Below the pieces are notes generated by a model. The model ran no database searches. It saw only the letters and a list, made by a program, of their open reading frames with translations, and had not been told where the DNA came from. From Treponema sp. UBA3649 (lineage in GTDB: Bacteria > Spirochaetota > Spirochaetia > Treponematales > Treponemataceae), in assembly GCA_002373325.1 (NCBI GenBank), contig DFKI01000157.1, positions 1-49,701 of the forward strand: 49,701 nucleotides of DNA. The letters are read 5' to 3'. The translations under genes were made by a program, and so were the position numbers. Within the stretch, counting starts at the first letter, position 1. Every line of letters starts with the position of its first letter. This document shows, piece by piece, positions 1 through 8,373 of this stretch.

Positions 1-135
1 CTAATTTCGACTTATACGAAACAATGTCATTCCCGCGCCCCGACGCGGGAATCCCTTGTGCAGGAGAGATTGCCGGATCAAGTCCGGCAATGACATAGGA
101 CCAGTCCTGCAATGACATAGGACCAGTCCTGCAAT
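1..135. repeat. Cluster of dispersed palindromic repeats plus a 22-bp tandem duplication
   Basis: Three units of the window-wide palindrome family sit together. Positions 29-52 form an ATTCCCGCG/CGCGGGAAT inverted repeat. Positions 69-91 form ATTGCCGG/CCGGCAAT around a TCAAG-type centre and end in ATGACAT. From about 88 to 131 a 22-bp unit (caatgacataggaccagtcctg) is present twice in tandem. No gene is visible in 1-248 on either strand. The function is unknown; such elements may act as terminators or mRNA 3' stabilisers. Confidence 0.85.
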
Positions 136-248
136 GTCAAATCAGATTTTTCAGACAGCCCCATGACAAATTCTCGGGAAATTTACAATAAATGTGAAAC
201 TCGACGTTCGGGCTAATAGGGAAAGCATTTTTAAGTGTTTTCCAAAAT

Positions 249-277
249 TTGCTTTTTCCGGAAGATGGGCTTATAAT
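249..277 (+). promoter_or_regulatory. Sigma70-type promoter giving a leaderless transcript
   Basis: TTGCTT (249-254), a 17-bp spacer and a perfect TATAAT (272-277) precede the ATG at 285 by 7 nt. Transcription should start at or next to the start codon. This rules out the in-frame TTG at 249 as the start. Confidence 0.7.
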
Positions 278-284
278 TGATTTT

Positions 285-1220
285 ATGTACTATTTTATTG
301 TAAATGAGCACGGCGGAAGCGGCAAGGCCATAAAAACATGGAAAAAGGTCCAGAAGATTTTAGACTCGAATCAGATTCCCTACGAAAAACTTGTGACAAC
401 GGAAAGCGTAGGTGCGTCGGCTCTGGCCCGGAATGTCTCATCTCTTGACGGAGAGATAAATCTTGTCGTGGTCGGGGGAGACGGAACCATAAACGAAGTC
501 CTGAACGGAATCGGTGATTTTGAGAGGGTGAGCCTCGGAGTGATTCCAACAGGCTCCGGAAATGATTTCGCGCGCGGGATGAAAATCCCCAGGGACACAA
601 AAAAAGCCGTGGACTTGATTTTGAAAAGCGGCTCTTACAAACAGGCGGACATCGGAAAGGTCACTTTTGATGACGGAAAATCAAGGCTCTTCGGAATCAG
701 CTCGGGAATGGGGATGGATGCCATAGTCTGCAAAAAAGCGTTGAAATCAAAGCTCAAGAATTTCCTGAACCGGCTGGGACTCGGACAGTTCATTTACATA
801 ATCTACACGGTGCAGACACTTTTTTCCATGAAGACCGAAACTTTCAAAATCAGCTTTGACGGAGAATCTTTTCAGGATGTTCCGAAATTGATTTTCATCG
901 CTTTCATGAATCTTGAGGCGGAGGGAGGAGGCGTTAAAATGTTCCCGGGTGCGGATTCCCAGAACGGAAAGCTTTCTGTATGCCTTGCTTCGGGAATTCC
1001 AAAACTAAGGGCTTTCGCATATCTTCCGTTTTTGGTCGCGGGAAAGCAGGAAAAGCTCAGGGGATTCCTTTTGCGTCAGTGCTCGGAGATTGAGGTCTCT
1101 TGTCCAAAGGGGGGGGCGACTTTGCATCTTGACGGAGAATACGGAGGAGAAGTCTCTCATCTTAAGGTCCGCGTCCTGCCCGGAAAATTGAGGCTGATTG
1201 GGTCAAGAGAAGAAAAATAG
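285..1220 (+). CDS. Diacylglycerol/lipid kinase, YegS/DagK family
   Basis: The 311-residue protein has the family's normal length. It shows the nucleotide-binding GGDGTINEVLNG motif near residue 76 and GSGNDFARG near residue 101, both hallmarks of the diacylglycerol kinase catalytic domain, and a beta-rich C-terminal half. Members phosphorylate diacylglycerol or related lipids at the cytoplasmic membrane face and return lipid to phospholipid synthesis. I choose ATG 285 because N-terminal family similarity (YYFIVNEHGGSGK) begins there and a -10 box lies just 7 nt upstream. It is monocistronic: a hairpin terminator follows at once. The exact lipid substrate cannot be read from sequence. Confidence 0.9.
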   Translation: MYYFIVNEHGGSGKAIKTWKKVQKILDSNQIPYEKLVTTESVGASALARNVSSLDGEINLVVVGGDGTINEVLNGIGDFERVSLGVIPTGSGNDFARGMKIPRDTKKAVDLILKSGSYKQADIGKVTFDDGKSRLFGISSGMGMDAIVCKKALKSKLKNFLNRLGLGQFIYIIYTVQTLFSMKTETFKISFDGESFQDVPKLIFIAFMNLEAEGGGVKMFPGADSQNGKLSVCLASGIPKLRAFAYLPFLVAGKQEKLRGFLLRQCSEIEVSCPKGGATLHLDGEYGGEVSHLKVRVLPGKLRLIGSREEK

Positions 1221-1227
1221 ACAATCA

Positions 1228-1268
1228 AAGCGGATAACGCGAATTGGACAAGTTCCGCTTGTTTTTTT
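1228..1268 (+). terminator. Rho-independent terminator of the lipid kinase gene
   Basis: AAGCGG (1228-1233) pairs with CCGCTT (1255-1260), extended by AAC/GTT inside, and is followed by a run of seven T. The T-run overlaps the -35 region of the next gene's promoter. Confidence 0.75.
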
Positions 1269-1286
1269 CGGAAAATGATTTATACT
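1259..1286 (+). promoter_or_regulatory. Promoter of the EAL-domain gene
   Basis: TTGTTT (1259-1264), 16-bp spacer, TATACT (1281-1286). The -35 box lies in the T-tract of the upstream terminator. The ~35-nt leader contains two GGAGG sequences (1296-1300 and 1314-1318) and a 7-codon ATG...TAG frame (1302-1325) ending 2 nt before the real start. Confidence 0.55.
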
Positions 1287-1327
1287 TTTAATAGCGGAGG
1301 GATGCTGAGTCTCGGAGGCAGCTAGGC

Positions 1328-3256
1328 ATGGAACAAAAAATAAAAAAGTGGCGTGAATTCTGGGGAGTCGAAAAATACAGCCCCTATGTGACAATGCATC
1401 TGGAGATGTCCAACGCGCGGTCAGGAATCTATCTTTCTACGGTCATAATCGGACTTGAAATCTGGATGATTCTCAGTGTCATCTACAATTATATCACGGA
1501 AAGGACAATCCGAAGCGCATCATGGATTGTAAATCACATGGTCTCTTATGTGCTTCTTTTGATTTTGGGAATCTGTCTGCTCGTTTACTCCATCAAGCGG
1601 ATGCAGGGAGCGAAAATCTCACATTTCACGGGAGTCTGGATCCGCACGTCCTTTGCTCTTGTGGGAATGGCTTTCGGAATGTACATCGCATTTTTGGATT
1701 ACGCGAAGGGAGAGCAGGTCCTCACTTTTACCACCATGTCCGTCTTTATCCTCTGTCTGATCGGATGGAGACCGATTGTCTCATTTTTTGTCCTGACCAC
1801 AGCCTGCGTCGTCTTTTATTTTGTCTGTGACAGCAAGGTTCCGGCGACTTATGCCACCCAGGTGAATCTCTTTACGTTTTGGATTGCCATGCTGATGGCC
1901 GCTGTAAGTTGTTTCCGTCAAAAACTGGTCTGGGCGAGAAAGGATGAGGCTCTTGAAAACGCCAACGCCATCCTGCAGAAAAGGTCCCGCACAGATGAGC
2001 TTACGGAGCTTTACAATCAGGCGTATTTCAGAAATCATGTTCCGGAGATTCTTGCCGATTCGGACGTGAACATTTCAAAAAAAGTTTTTCTCTATGTCGA
2101 TGTTGAGCACTTCAAGGGATTCAACGGTCGCTACGGATATGAGCGCGGAAACGAGTTTTTAAAATCCATCGCGGGTTCTTTGAAGGAGGAATTTCCCGAT
2201 GCCCTGATTTGCCGTGTCTCTGCCGACAAGTTTGTCCTTTTTGCCGATGACGTGGACGTACCGAAAAAACTTGAGAAAATCAAGGAAAAGGTTCTTTCGG
2301 TGGAGTCCGAAGTGAAAATGGGACTCAAAGTGGGCGGCTACAAAACGAGAGACAGAAAATATCCGACTGACATTGCCATTGACAACGCGCACTACGCATG
2401 TCTCCACATCAAGAAGAATTACGCGAGCACTTACTATCTTTATGACGAGCAGATTCACACGGAAGTTCATCAGAGACAGTACATTTTGAATCACATTGAC
2501 GAGGCCATTGAAAAGGGATTCATCGTTCCGTACTATCAGCCCGTGGTCTCATCTTCCGACGGAAAGGTTTCGGGACTTGAGGCTCTTGCAAGATGGAACG
2601 CACCAAGATACGGACAACTTATGCCGGGTCTTTTCATCCCCATTTTGGAGGAATACCGCCTCATTTATCAGCTGGACAGACATCTCATGGAATGTGTTTG
2701 CCGTGACATTGCGGAAGCCCATGCGAAGGGATTGAAGAAGGTTCCGGTTTCCTTGAATTTTTCCCGGCTCGATTTTGAACTTTGCGAGGATTTGGCCGCC
2801 GAAGTTGACTCATGCAGAAAAAAATACAATGTCTCGCAGGACGAACTTCTTGTTGAGGTGACGGAAAGCGCACTTGCGACCGACAGTGTGATTTTGCATT
2901 CCACCATGAAAAAACTGCATGAAAGCGGATATGAAATCTGGCTGGATGATTTTGGCTCTGGTTTTTCAGGTCTGAGCGTCCTAAAAGAATACGATTTTGA
3001 CATGATGAAAATCGATTTGAATTTCCTGAAGAATTTTTCCTCCAACAAAAAGGTCCATCCAATCTTGAAAAGCATCGTGGATATGGCACACTCCGTCGGG
3101 ATGCACACGCTTTGTGAGGGGGTTGAAACTCAGGAAGCGTCTGACTTTTTGAAGGAAATCGGATGTCAGATGCAGCAGGGATATCTTTTCGGTCGTCCCA
3201 TGACAAAGGATCAGTTCCTTGAGGAAATCAACTCGGGCCGCTACATACTTCGCTAG
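1328..3256 (+). CDS. Membrane GGDEF-EAL protein: degenerate cyclase, probably active c-di-GMP phosphodiesterase
   Basis: This 642-residue protein has about five to six predicted membrane helices (residues 35-200), a GGDEF-type domain (about 215-375) and an EAL domain (about 385-635). The signature GGDEF loop is replaced by RGNEF at 273-277, so diguanylate cyclase activity is unlikely. The EAL domain keeps its catalytic set: EALARW at 418, N477, E510, the DDFGSG pair at 540-541, K561, E597 and the QGYLFG end at 617. It should therefore hydrolyse c-di-GMP to pGpG at the inner membrane, with the membrane part sensing an unknown signal. The degenerate GGDEF may bind GTP as an allosteric input, as known for some relatives. 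It is transcribed alone from its own promoter. Confidence 0.92.
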   Translation: MEQKIKKWREFWGVEKYSPYVTMHLEMSNARSGIYLSTVIIGLEIWMILSVIYNYITERTIRSASWIVNHMVSYVLLLILGICLLVYSIKRMQGAKISHFTGVWIRTSFALVGMAFGMYIAFLDYAKGEQVLTFTTMSVFILCLIGWRPIVSFFVLTTACVVFYFVCDSKVPATYATQVNLFTFWIAMLMAAVSCFRQKLVWARKDEALENANAILQKRSRTDELTELYNQAYFRNHVPEILADSDVNISKKVFLYVDVEHFKGFNGRYGYERGNEFLKSIAGSLKEEFPDALICRVSADKFVLFADDVDVPKKLEKIKEKVLSVESEVKMGLKVGGYKTRDRKYPTDIAIDNAHYACLHIKKNYASTYYLYDEQIHTEVHQRQYILNHIDEAIEKGFIVPYYQPVVSSSDGKVSGLEALARWNAPRYGQLMPGLFIPILEEYRLIYQLDRHLMECVCRDIAEAHAKGLKKVPVSLNFSRLDFELCEDLAAEVDSCRKKYNVSQDELLVEVTESALATDSVILHSTMKKLHESGYEIWLDDFGSGFSGLSVLKEYDFDMMKIDLNFLKNFSSNKKVHPILKSIVDMAHSVGMHTLCEGVETQEASDFLKEIGCQMQQGYLFGRPMTKDQFLEEINSGRYILR

Positions 3257-3262
3257 TGATAA

Positions 3263-3302
3263 ATTCCACGAACATTCCTAGTTCATTCCACTTGGATTCC
3301 AC
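3263..3302. repeat. Three ATTCCAC direct repeats upstream of the secreted-protein gene
   Basis: ATTCCAC occurs at 3263-3269, 3285-3291 and 3296-3302, and partial reverse complements (TGGAAT, GTGGAA) follow near 3317 and 3365. This could be an operator or a folded leader for the gene at 3397; no function is proven. The rest of 3257-3396 contains no recognisable gene. Confidence 0.4.
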
Positions 3303-3396
3303 ATTGCCTTGTTAATATGGAATCATCGGAAGCGAGAGAAAACCGATATGCACCTCAGTTTGGGGTGGAAAATGAACTTTAAGCGAGGTAATGAGT

Positions 3397-3918
3397 ATGA
3401 CAAAGACAAGGATTTTTAGAAGCGGAATGATTGCGATGGCTCTGGTATTTGCTGCAGGAACCCATGCATTCGCCGAGGAAACAAAGGTCAGAGGAACAAA
3501 GGAAGCTCCCGATGTGGTGGAAAAGAAATCTGACGGGGAGGAGAAGCCGCTTTTCGGTGCCGACCTTTACCTGAAGGAAGGACTCATTGACGAGGCGACC
3601 GCCAAGAAGATAAACGAATTCGAGGAAAAGAGACGCGCCGAGTGGATGGAGAAAATCAGCGGGGAGCGGAAGGAAAGAATGGAGAAGTGGCAGGAATCCA
3701 TGGAGGAAAAATCCGAGAAGGGAGAAAGACCCGGACCTGGAAAAAAGACTCCTGGTGCCGAGGAAAAATCCGGGAAGGGAAAGGGACGCAGGCATGAGCT
3801 TTCAAAAAAGAGTTCTGATTCCTGTGAATGCGGCTGTGGATGCCATGAAGACGAAGAGCCCGATCCCGAACCCATGAAAAAGCCTGCGAAGAAACCTGAG
3901 AAAAAGAGCGGAAGATAA
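3397..3918 (+). CDS. Small secreted charged protein with cysteine-rich tail
   Basis: I do not recognise a family for this 173-residue protein. It begins with a clear signal peptide (basic start, hydrophobic core, cleavage after AFA near residue 24). The mature part is extremely Lys/Glu-rich and probably helical, with a lysine-proline tail. Near residues 139-146 it carries a CECGCGCH cluster that could bind metal. The second in-frame ATG (3397) is preferred over 3391 because GAGG at about 3385-3388 is then at a normal distance. It is followed by a palindromic repeat and then a two-component system, so a link to that system is possible but unproven. Confidence 0.65.
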   Translation: MTKTRIFRSGMIAMALVFAAGTHAFAEETKVRGTKEAPDVVEKKSDGEEKPLFGADLYLKEGLIDEATAKKINEFEEKRRAEWMEKISGERKERMEKWQESMEEKSEKGERPGPGKKTPGAEEKSGKGKGRRHELSKKSSDSCECGCGCHEDEEPDPEPMKKPAKKPEKKSGR

Positions 3919-3930
3919 TCTGCTAAAAAG

Positions 3931-3958
3931 ATTGCCGGACCAAGTCCGGCAATGACAT
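3931..3958. repeat. Dispersed palindromic repeat, GCCGGA type
   Basis: An ATTGCCGGAC...GTCCGGCAAT inverted repeat followed by GACAT, directly behind the stop codon of the secreted protein gene. It belongs to the family also seen at 69, 26151, 30802 and 49383. It could serve as a transcript 3' end. Confidence 0.8.
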
Positions 3959-4005
3959 GGGCTTATAAAACTTGAAATTGAGCCTAGTTTTTAAAGGAGA
4001 AGGGA

Positions 4006-4689
4006 ATGTCCAGAATTTTAGTGGTGGATGACGAGGATGACATAAGAAATCTGGTTGTCCGCTATGCGGAGCATGATGGCCATGAGACCGTGGAAGCAAA
4101 AAACGGACAGGAAGCCGTCATTCTGTGCGCCGAGCAGAACTTTGATTTAATCATCATGGACGTAATGATGCCGGTGATGGATGGTTTTGAGGCGTGCGCG
4201 GAAATCCGAAAATCAAAGGACATCCCCTTTCTCATGCTTTCCGCAAAAGGAACGGAGAGAGACAAGCTTCAGGGCTTTGAGACCGGAGTTGATGATTATG
4301 TGGTGAAACCCTTTTCGCCCAGGGAACTCATGGCGAGGATTAACGTAATCATCTCCCGGCACAAGGCTCAAAAAAACGGGGAAGCGGCGGCTGTTCCCAT
4401 GCTTGAGTTCGGCGGACTGAAAATCGACACGCTGGGGCATTCGGTGAGTGTGGACGGAATCAGTCTGGATCTTACGGCGAAGGAATACGACATCCTGCTC
4501 TATCTTTCGCAAAACCGTGGAGCCGCTTTGACAAGGGACCAGATTATGGACGCTGTATGGGGCGAGAATTACTACGGCGACTCAAGGACCGTGGACTGGC
4601 AGATAAAGCTCCTACGTGGAAAGCTCGCATCATGCAGGGACTATATTGTGACGCTTCGTGGCGTGGGGTACAAATTTGAGGTTAAATAA
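4006..4689 (+). CDS. OmpR/PhoB-family response regulator
   Basis: The 227-residue protein has an N-terminal receiver domain with the acidic pocket (VVDDEDD) and phosphoacceptor D52 in IIMDVMMPVMDG, and the conserved lysine in VVKPFSPRE near 102. A C-terminal winged-helix DNA-binding domain (about 128-226) ends in the usual TLRGVGYKF strand. It should activate or repress genes when phosphorylated by the kinase encoded next. The start has a strong GGAGAAGG ribosome-binding site. The gene overlaps the kinase gene by about 14 nt, indicating translational coupling. Target genes and signal are not evident from the neighbourhood. Confidence 0.93.
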   Translation: MSRILVVDDEDDIRNLVVRYAEHDGHETVEAKNGQEAVILCAEQNFDLIIMDVMMPVMDGFEACAEIRKSKDIPFLMLSAKGTERDKLQGFETGVDDYVVKPFSPRELMARINVIISRHKAQKNGEAAAVPMLEFGGLKIDTLGHSVSVDGISLDLTAKEYDILLYLSQNRGAALTRDQIMDAVWGENYYGDSRTVDWQIKLLRGKLASCRDYIVTLRGVGYKFEVK

Positions 4690-6097
4690 ATCTTTCGGAG
4701 CAAAACTCTATCTCCACCTGATGATTTTTTCCGCGTTGATTTTAGGCTCTCTCTGGATTTTACAGACGGTATTTTTGCAGACAATGTACAACCGCATGAC
4801 AGTAAAAAAAACGGAGAAAGTTTTTTCCCGGCTTCTGAAAGACATAAAATCCGGCGTGAGCGATGACGAGACTCTTTTTGCCCGCATCGACGAGATTGCT
4901 TATTCAAATTCCGTAATGGTCATGCTTTTGAACGGGGACGGAACACTTTCCTACAGCGCGGACGAGCACACCTTTTCTTTTTCCGGGGGCACAAGACGGG
5001 GAATCCTGCCGAGGCCCGGAATCTACAAAAACATTCCTCCCTACTACAGAAACTTTTTTGAGAAAATCAAGGAGGAGGGAAAACTCCGCTATCTCTCCCA
5101 GCGTTCGGGCACATTGATTTTGGGGCAGCTTTTGGATGACGGCAGGGTGATTTTTTTGAGCAGGCCCGTAAAAGCCGTGGGAGCCGCAGTGGAAATAATC
5201 CGCATTCAGTTGATTTTGGTGACGGCAGCCTCCCTTGTCATAGGATTTTTGCTCGCATGGATTTTGTCACGCCGCTTTTCAAAACCCGTCTCGTCCATTG
5301 TGAAAGAGTCCAAGCTGATGGCCGAGGGAAAATTCGACCTGAAATTTGAAAAGGGATTTTGCACCGAGCTTGATGAGCTTTCCGACACACTTTCACAGAC
5401 CGCGCTTTCTCTGGACCGCCTTGAGCACTCGCGACAGGAACTCCTTGCGAATGTGTCCCACGATTTACGAACTCCGCTCACGATGATCCGTGGGTACGCT
5501 GAGTCAATCCGTGACATTTCCGGGGACGTGAAATCCGAAAGGGACAAGGATGTGGAGGTAATTGTGCGAGAGAGCGACCGTCTCACTGATTTGGTGAACG
5601 ACATCCTTGACTACTCTTCCATCCAGGATTCCGAGCCTGTTTTTGAAAAATGCGACCTTGCCGTGATTTCAGAAAATGTCGTGAATCAATTTGCGCCTCT
5701 TTGCGAGAACGGAGGAATCACCCTGGACTTCCATGCCGGGAGCGGACTTTTTGTGGAGGGAAACGAAAATCAACTTAAGCGTGTGCTCTACAATCTGATT
5801 GACAATGCCGTGCGTCATTGCGGAGAGAAAAAAAGAGTGGAGGTCCATGTGAAAAAATCCGGCGGCGGAATCTTGGTGCAGGTTCAGGACTTCGGGGAAG
5901 GAATCCCCAGGGAGCAGCTCGGACAGATTTGGGACCGCTATTTTACCGCAAGACAGAGAAGGAGCAAGGGAACATCCGGACTTGGTCTTTCCATAGCGAA
6001 GGAGATTCTCCTTAAACACAATGCGGATTTCGGAGTGGAAAGTGAAGTGGGGAAAGGCTCGGCTTTTTGGTTTAGGATAAAATCTCTCCCAGTCTAA
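4676..6097 (+). CDS. Membrane sensor histidine kinase of the adjacent two-component system
   Basis: About 473 residues. A first membrane helix (about 15-35), an extracytoplasmic sensor segment of roughly 140 residues and a second helix (about 178-198) are followed by HAMP, a HisKA domain with H-box ANVSHDLRTPLT (phosphorylated His near 262) and an HATPase domain with the N box, DFGEGIP and GLGLSI motifs. It autophosphorylates and passes phosphate to the preceding OmpR-type regulator. The start is uncertain: the TTG at 4676 overlaps the regulator's end and has GTGGGG at a suitable spacing, while a GTG at 4658 is possible. The sensor region matches nothing I can name. Confidence 0.92.
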   Translation: MRLNKSFGAKLYLHLMIFSALILGSLWILQTVFLQTMYNRMTVKKTEKVFSRLLKDIKSGVSDDETLFARIDEIAYSNSVMVMLLNGDGTLSYSADEHTFSFSGGTRRGILPRPGIYKNIPPYYRNFFEKIKEEGKLRYLSQRSGTLILGQLLDDGRVIFLSRPVKAVGAAVEIIRIQLILVTAASLVIGFLLAWILSRRFSKPVSSIVKESKLMAEGKFDLKFEKGFCTELDELSDTLSQTALSLDRLEHSRQELLANVSHDLRTPLTMIRGYAESIRDISGDVKSERDKDVEVIVRESDRLTDLVNDILDYSSIQDSEPVFEKCDLAVISENVVNQFAPLCENGGITLDFHAGSGLFVEGNENQLKRVLYNLIDNAVRHCGEKKRVEVHVKKSGGGILVQVQDFGEGIPREQLGQIWDRYFTARQRRSKGTSGLGLSIAKEILLKHNADFGVESEVGKGSAFWFRIKSLPV

Positions 6098-6122
6098 AAT
6101 CGCTGCCGTACCTCAACTTGTG

Positions 6123-6869
6123 TCAGTGAGCGATGAGAAATTCCGGTTTTATGAGACGGCTTGTTTTTGAAAGCGTGTAAAAGTCGAAACCGAGTTCCCA
6201 GTAAATCCATTTTGAAAGACCGCTTCGGCTCCCTTGTGGAAAAGAGCGTCGTCTGGATTTTTCCTCCAGAGTTTTTATCCCCAGTCCCGCACCCGAATTA
6301 TATGCCGTGGAGACAATCCTGATTTTGTATTCCACCGGGGAATCCTCAAGTCCGTACCTTTTCACGCAGATTTCAATGAATGCAAGAAGATAGTAAATCT
6401 GTGTGTCGATTTTTCTGAGACGCTCGATTCTTTTCATCCGCTGAGAGACGCTCTCCCCCTCGCCGTTAAAATCAATCATGGGAAATTTCGCCGCAAGTTC
6501 AGAATCCGCACGGAGGTCCCGTTCCAATGCAACTGCGAATACGGGCTTCATCTGCATGGGACCTATGGAGCATGAGTTGATTTCGTTGCTGAAAAGATGG
6601 AGCATCCGGTCAATGTTTTTTTCTATGGCATCCGAAAACTGTGAGTAGCGCATCAGCTCGGGAAAAACAATGGCGCTCACAAAATCCGGGTCGTATTCCG
6701 AAAGATTTTTTTCCGCAAGTATCTTTCTAATCTGAACTGAAAAATCCACGGCCTGAAAAAACTCCTCCTCAAAAGTCTCCGCATAGGAAGCGAGCTTTTC
6801 CTGCGAGTACAAAAAACAAGGGAACAGAATCAAAAATAAAAATGTCAGAATCTGGAGCTTTCTTTTCAT
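6123..6869 (-). CDS. Secreted lysozyme-fold (lytic transglycosylase-like) protein
   Basis: This 248-residue protein has an N-terminal signal peptide (hydrophobic stretch ending FPCFLYSQ). Its core shows the order expected for a transglycosylase SLT-type fold: a candidate catalytic glutamate in IVFPELMRYS, a SIGPMQMKP motif equivalent to the GxMQ signature, and VSTAYNSGAG equivalent to the AYNxG signature. It probably cleaves peptidoglycan glycan strands in the periplasm, though sequence is divergent and activity is inferred. The ATG at 6869 is chosen over 6905 because the sequence before it is not signal-like and a promoter lies immediately upstream. It converges on the kinase gene with a 25-nt gap. 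Confidence 0.7.
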   Translation of the reverse strand: MKRKLQILTFLFLILFPCFLYSQEKLASYAETFEEEFFQAVDFSVQIRKILAEKNLSEYDPDFVSAIVFPELMRYSQFSDAIEKNIDRMLHLFSNEINSCSIGPMQMKPVFAVALERDLRADSELAAKFPMIDFNGEGESVSQRMKRIERLRKIDTQIYYLLAFIEICVKRYGLEDSPVEYKIRIVSTAYNSGAGLGIKTLEEKSRRRSFPQGSRSGLSKWIYWELGFDFYTLSKTSRLIKPEFLIAH

Positions 6870-6876
6870 CCCGCAT

Positions 6877-6905
6877 ATACTAGCAAGATTTTTCAAAACA
6901 CGCAA
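6877..6905 (-). promoter_or_regulatory. Leaderless promoter of the lysozyme-fold gene
   Basis: On the minus strand TTGCGT (6900-6905), a 17-bp spacer and TAGTAT (6877-6882) end 7 nt before the ATG at 6869. Confidence 0.6.
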
Positions 6906-6944
6906 GCGTCTTTTTCATCAGCACAAAAACTTGGATTTGGTGAT

Positions 6945-6973
6945 TTGACATTCTCCCCTCACACATTTATAAT
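6945..6973 (+). promoter_or_regulatory. Perfect-consensus sigma70 promoter of the barnase-like gene
   Basis: TTGACA (6945-6950), exactly 17 bp, TATAAT (6968-6973). Both hexamers match consensus fully, the only such case I found in the window. The leader is about 30 nt with GGAGG at a normal distance from ATG 7010. Confidence 0.8.
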
Positions 6974-7009
6974 GGGGCAATCGAAAATCAAAATGCTCAC
7001 GGAGGATTT

Positions 7010-7675
7010 ATGAACCGAAAGCTCTCAAAATATCTCATCTCACTTGCGGCGGTCTGTGCGTTGCTTTTCGTGGGATTTCATCTGCTGAAAAACAAGGCTG
7101 CGGGAAACTTAGCGTCGTATGAAAATCTTGCGGTAGAGAACACACAAAGCGTACAAAATGAACAGAACCCTGGACTTATAATCCTTGAGCCGGAAATAAA
7201 TCCTGAGCCGATTTCGGAAACCGTCCCAGAAATTCTTGAAGAAACTGCCCCGGAAATTGTTTCAGAACTCGGTTTAGACTCAACTTTGCAAAATGTCCCT
7301 GATGAAAATCCGCCGGGACAAATCATTGATGAGAACGGATCCTACACGTCAAAGGATGAGGTCGCGCTTTACATCCACACTTACGGACATCTTCCGAAAA
7401 ACTACATCACCAAAAGACAAGCGGAAGCGGAGGGATGGAGCGCTGGAGATGCGGTCTCTGCATTTGCACCAGGAAAATCAATCGGCGGTGACAGGTTCGG
7501 AAACTACGAGGGACTTCTTCCAAAGAAAAAAGGACGCACTTACACCGAATGTGACATTGACGCATACGGACGAAAATCGAGGGGCAGCAGGAGGATTGTC
7601 TTTTCCAACGACGGACTCATTTACTACACCGGCGACCATTACAAAAGCTTCGAGCTTCTTTACGGCGAGGAGTGA
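7010..7675 (+). CDS. Secreted or membrane-tethered barnase-family ribonuclease
   Basis: The 221-residue protein starts with a hydrophobic signal-anchor (about 8-26), then a Glu/Pro-rich spacer (about 50-105) and a C-terminal domain (about 112-218) that aligns closely with Bacillus barnase. All key catalytic residues can be placed: K135 (barnase K27), E180 (E73), R191 (R83), R195 (R87) and H210 (H102), as well as the APGKSIGGD loop. It should be an active guanyl-preferring RNase outside the cytoplasm. No barstar-like inhibitor is visible in the flanking genes. It has a strong promoter and ribosome-binding site. A toxin, nutrient-scavenging or defensive role is possible. Confidence 0.9.
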   Translation: MNRKLSKYLISLAAVCALLFVGFHLLKNKAAGNLASYENLAVENTQSVQNEQNPGLIILEPEINPEPISETVPEILEETAPEIVSELGLDSTLQNVPDENPPGQIIDENGSYTSKDEVALYIHTYGHLPKNYITKRQAEAEGWSAGDAVSAFAPGKSIGGDRFGNYEGLLPKKKGRTYTECDIDAYGRKSRGSRRIVFSNDGLIYYTGDHYKSFELLYGEE

Positions 7676-7685
7676 GCGGAAAAAA

Positions 7686-8372
7686 ATGGATTACAGCTAT
7701 ATTTTCCGATCCGCAAAAATCAAAACAGAGTCTCTTTATGACGCGGGATTCACAACAAGCGACGTCGAGAATTTCACTATGCGTCCGTCAGTTTCAAACG
7801 GAGATTTCATTGCGGACATTTCACTCTCAGTCAGGGAGCAAAATCTTACAGTCCATCTTTTTGACTCTTTGACCGGAGAAAAATATCCGCTTTTTGACAT
7901 GCCGAATGTGCACGGTGCTTTTGTATCATCGCTACGGGAAGATGTGCAGAAGATTGTGGAGAAAATCAAGTCGCAGTGTTTTGAGACCCACGATTTGAAA
8001 GATGCCTATGTTGATTTTCTGAACGCACGTTTTTCCGCGCTCCCGGATTTTCCATGGCCAAAGACACCGGATGCTTGTGTTTTCAGATGTGAAAATCAAA
8101 AGTGGTTCGCCCTCATTATGAAAATCAAGTACCGTCAGATTGGACTTACATCCGACGAGGAAGTTTTTGTCGTGAATCTCAAAGCCGAAAGCGAAATCAT
8201 TCCTGAACTCATCGACAGAAAATCAATTTTTCCGGCATGGCACATGAACAAAAAACACTGGATTACAGTCCTGCTTACCGCCGCCACTGATTTTGACAAA
8301 CTTTGCGCTCTTACCGAAAAAAGCCATAATCAGATTGAACAAAAATCAAAGCGACAGTCCCGAAAAAAATGA
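7686..8372 (+). CDS. MmcQ/YjbR-type protein
   Basis: A 228-residue protein in two parts. The C-terminal half (about 105-215) shows the MmcQ/YjbR (CyaY-like fold) pattern: FPWPKTPDACVFRC, then KWFALIMKI, an EEVFVVNLKA strand and FPAWHMNKKHWITVLL. The N-terminal half (about 1-100) is a beta-rich segment found fused to this domain in other bacteria. Family members are cytoplasmic, possibly nucleic-acid binding, with no settled function. The ATG at 7686 is 10 nt after the barnase stop codon, so both may share one transcript. It does not resemble barstar. Its stop lies 1 nt from the converging Nudix gene. Confidence 0.75.
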   Translation: MDYSYIFRSAKIKTESLYDAGFTTSDVENFTMRPSVSNGDFIADISLSVREQNLTVHLFDSLTGEKYPLFDMPNVHGAFVSSLREDVQKIVEKIKSQCFETHDLKDAYVDFLNARFSALPDFPWPKTPDACVFRCENQKWFALIMKIKYRQIGLTSDEEVFVVNLKAESEIIPELIDRKSIFPAWHMNKKHWITVLLTAATDFDKLCALTEKSHNQIEQKSKRQSRKK

Positions 8373-8373
8373 A

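Noticed and set aside
1..135. CRISPR array from the closely spaced repeats
   Set aside because: The units are palindromes of different sequence without regular spacers, and no cas gene is in the window.
1296..1325. Seven-codon upstream ORF regulating the EAL-domain gene
   Set aside because: Its GGAGG is only 1 nt from its ATG, too close for efficient initiation, and the peptide has no regulatory pattern.
7686..8372. Barstar-like inhibitor for the barnase-like protein
   Set aside because: The sequence is YjbR-type, over twice barstar's length, and shows none of its helix-strand motifs.
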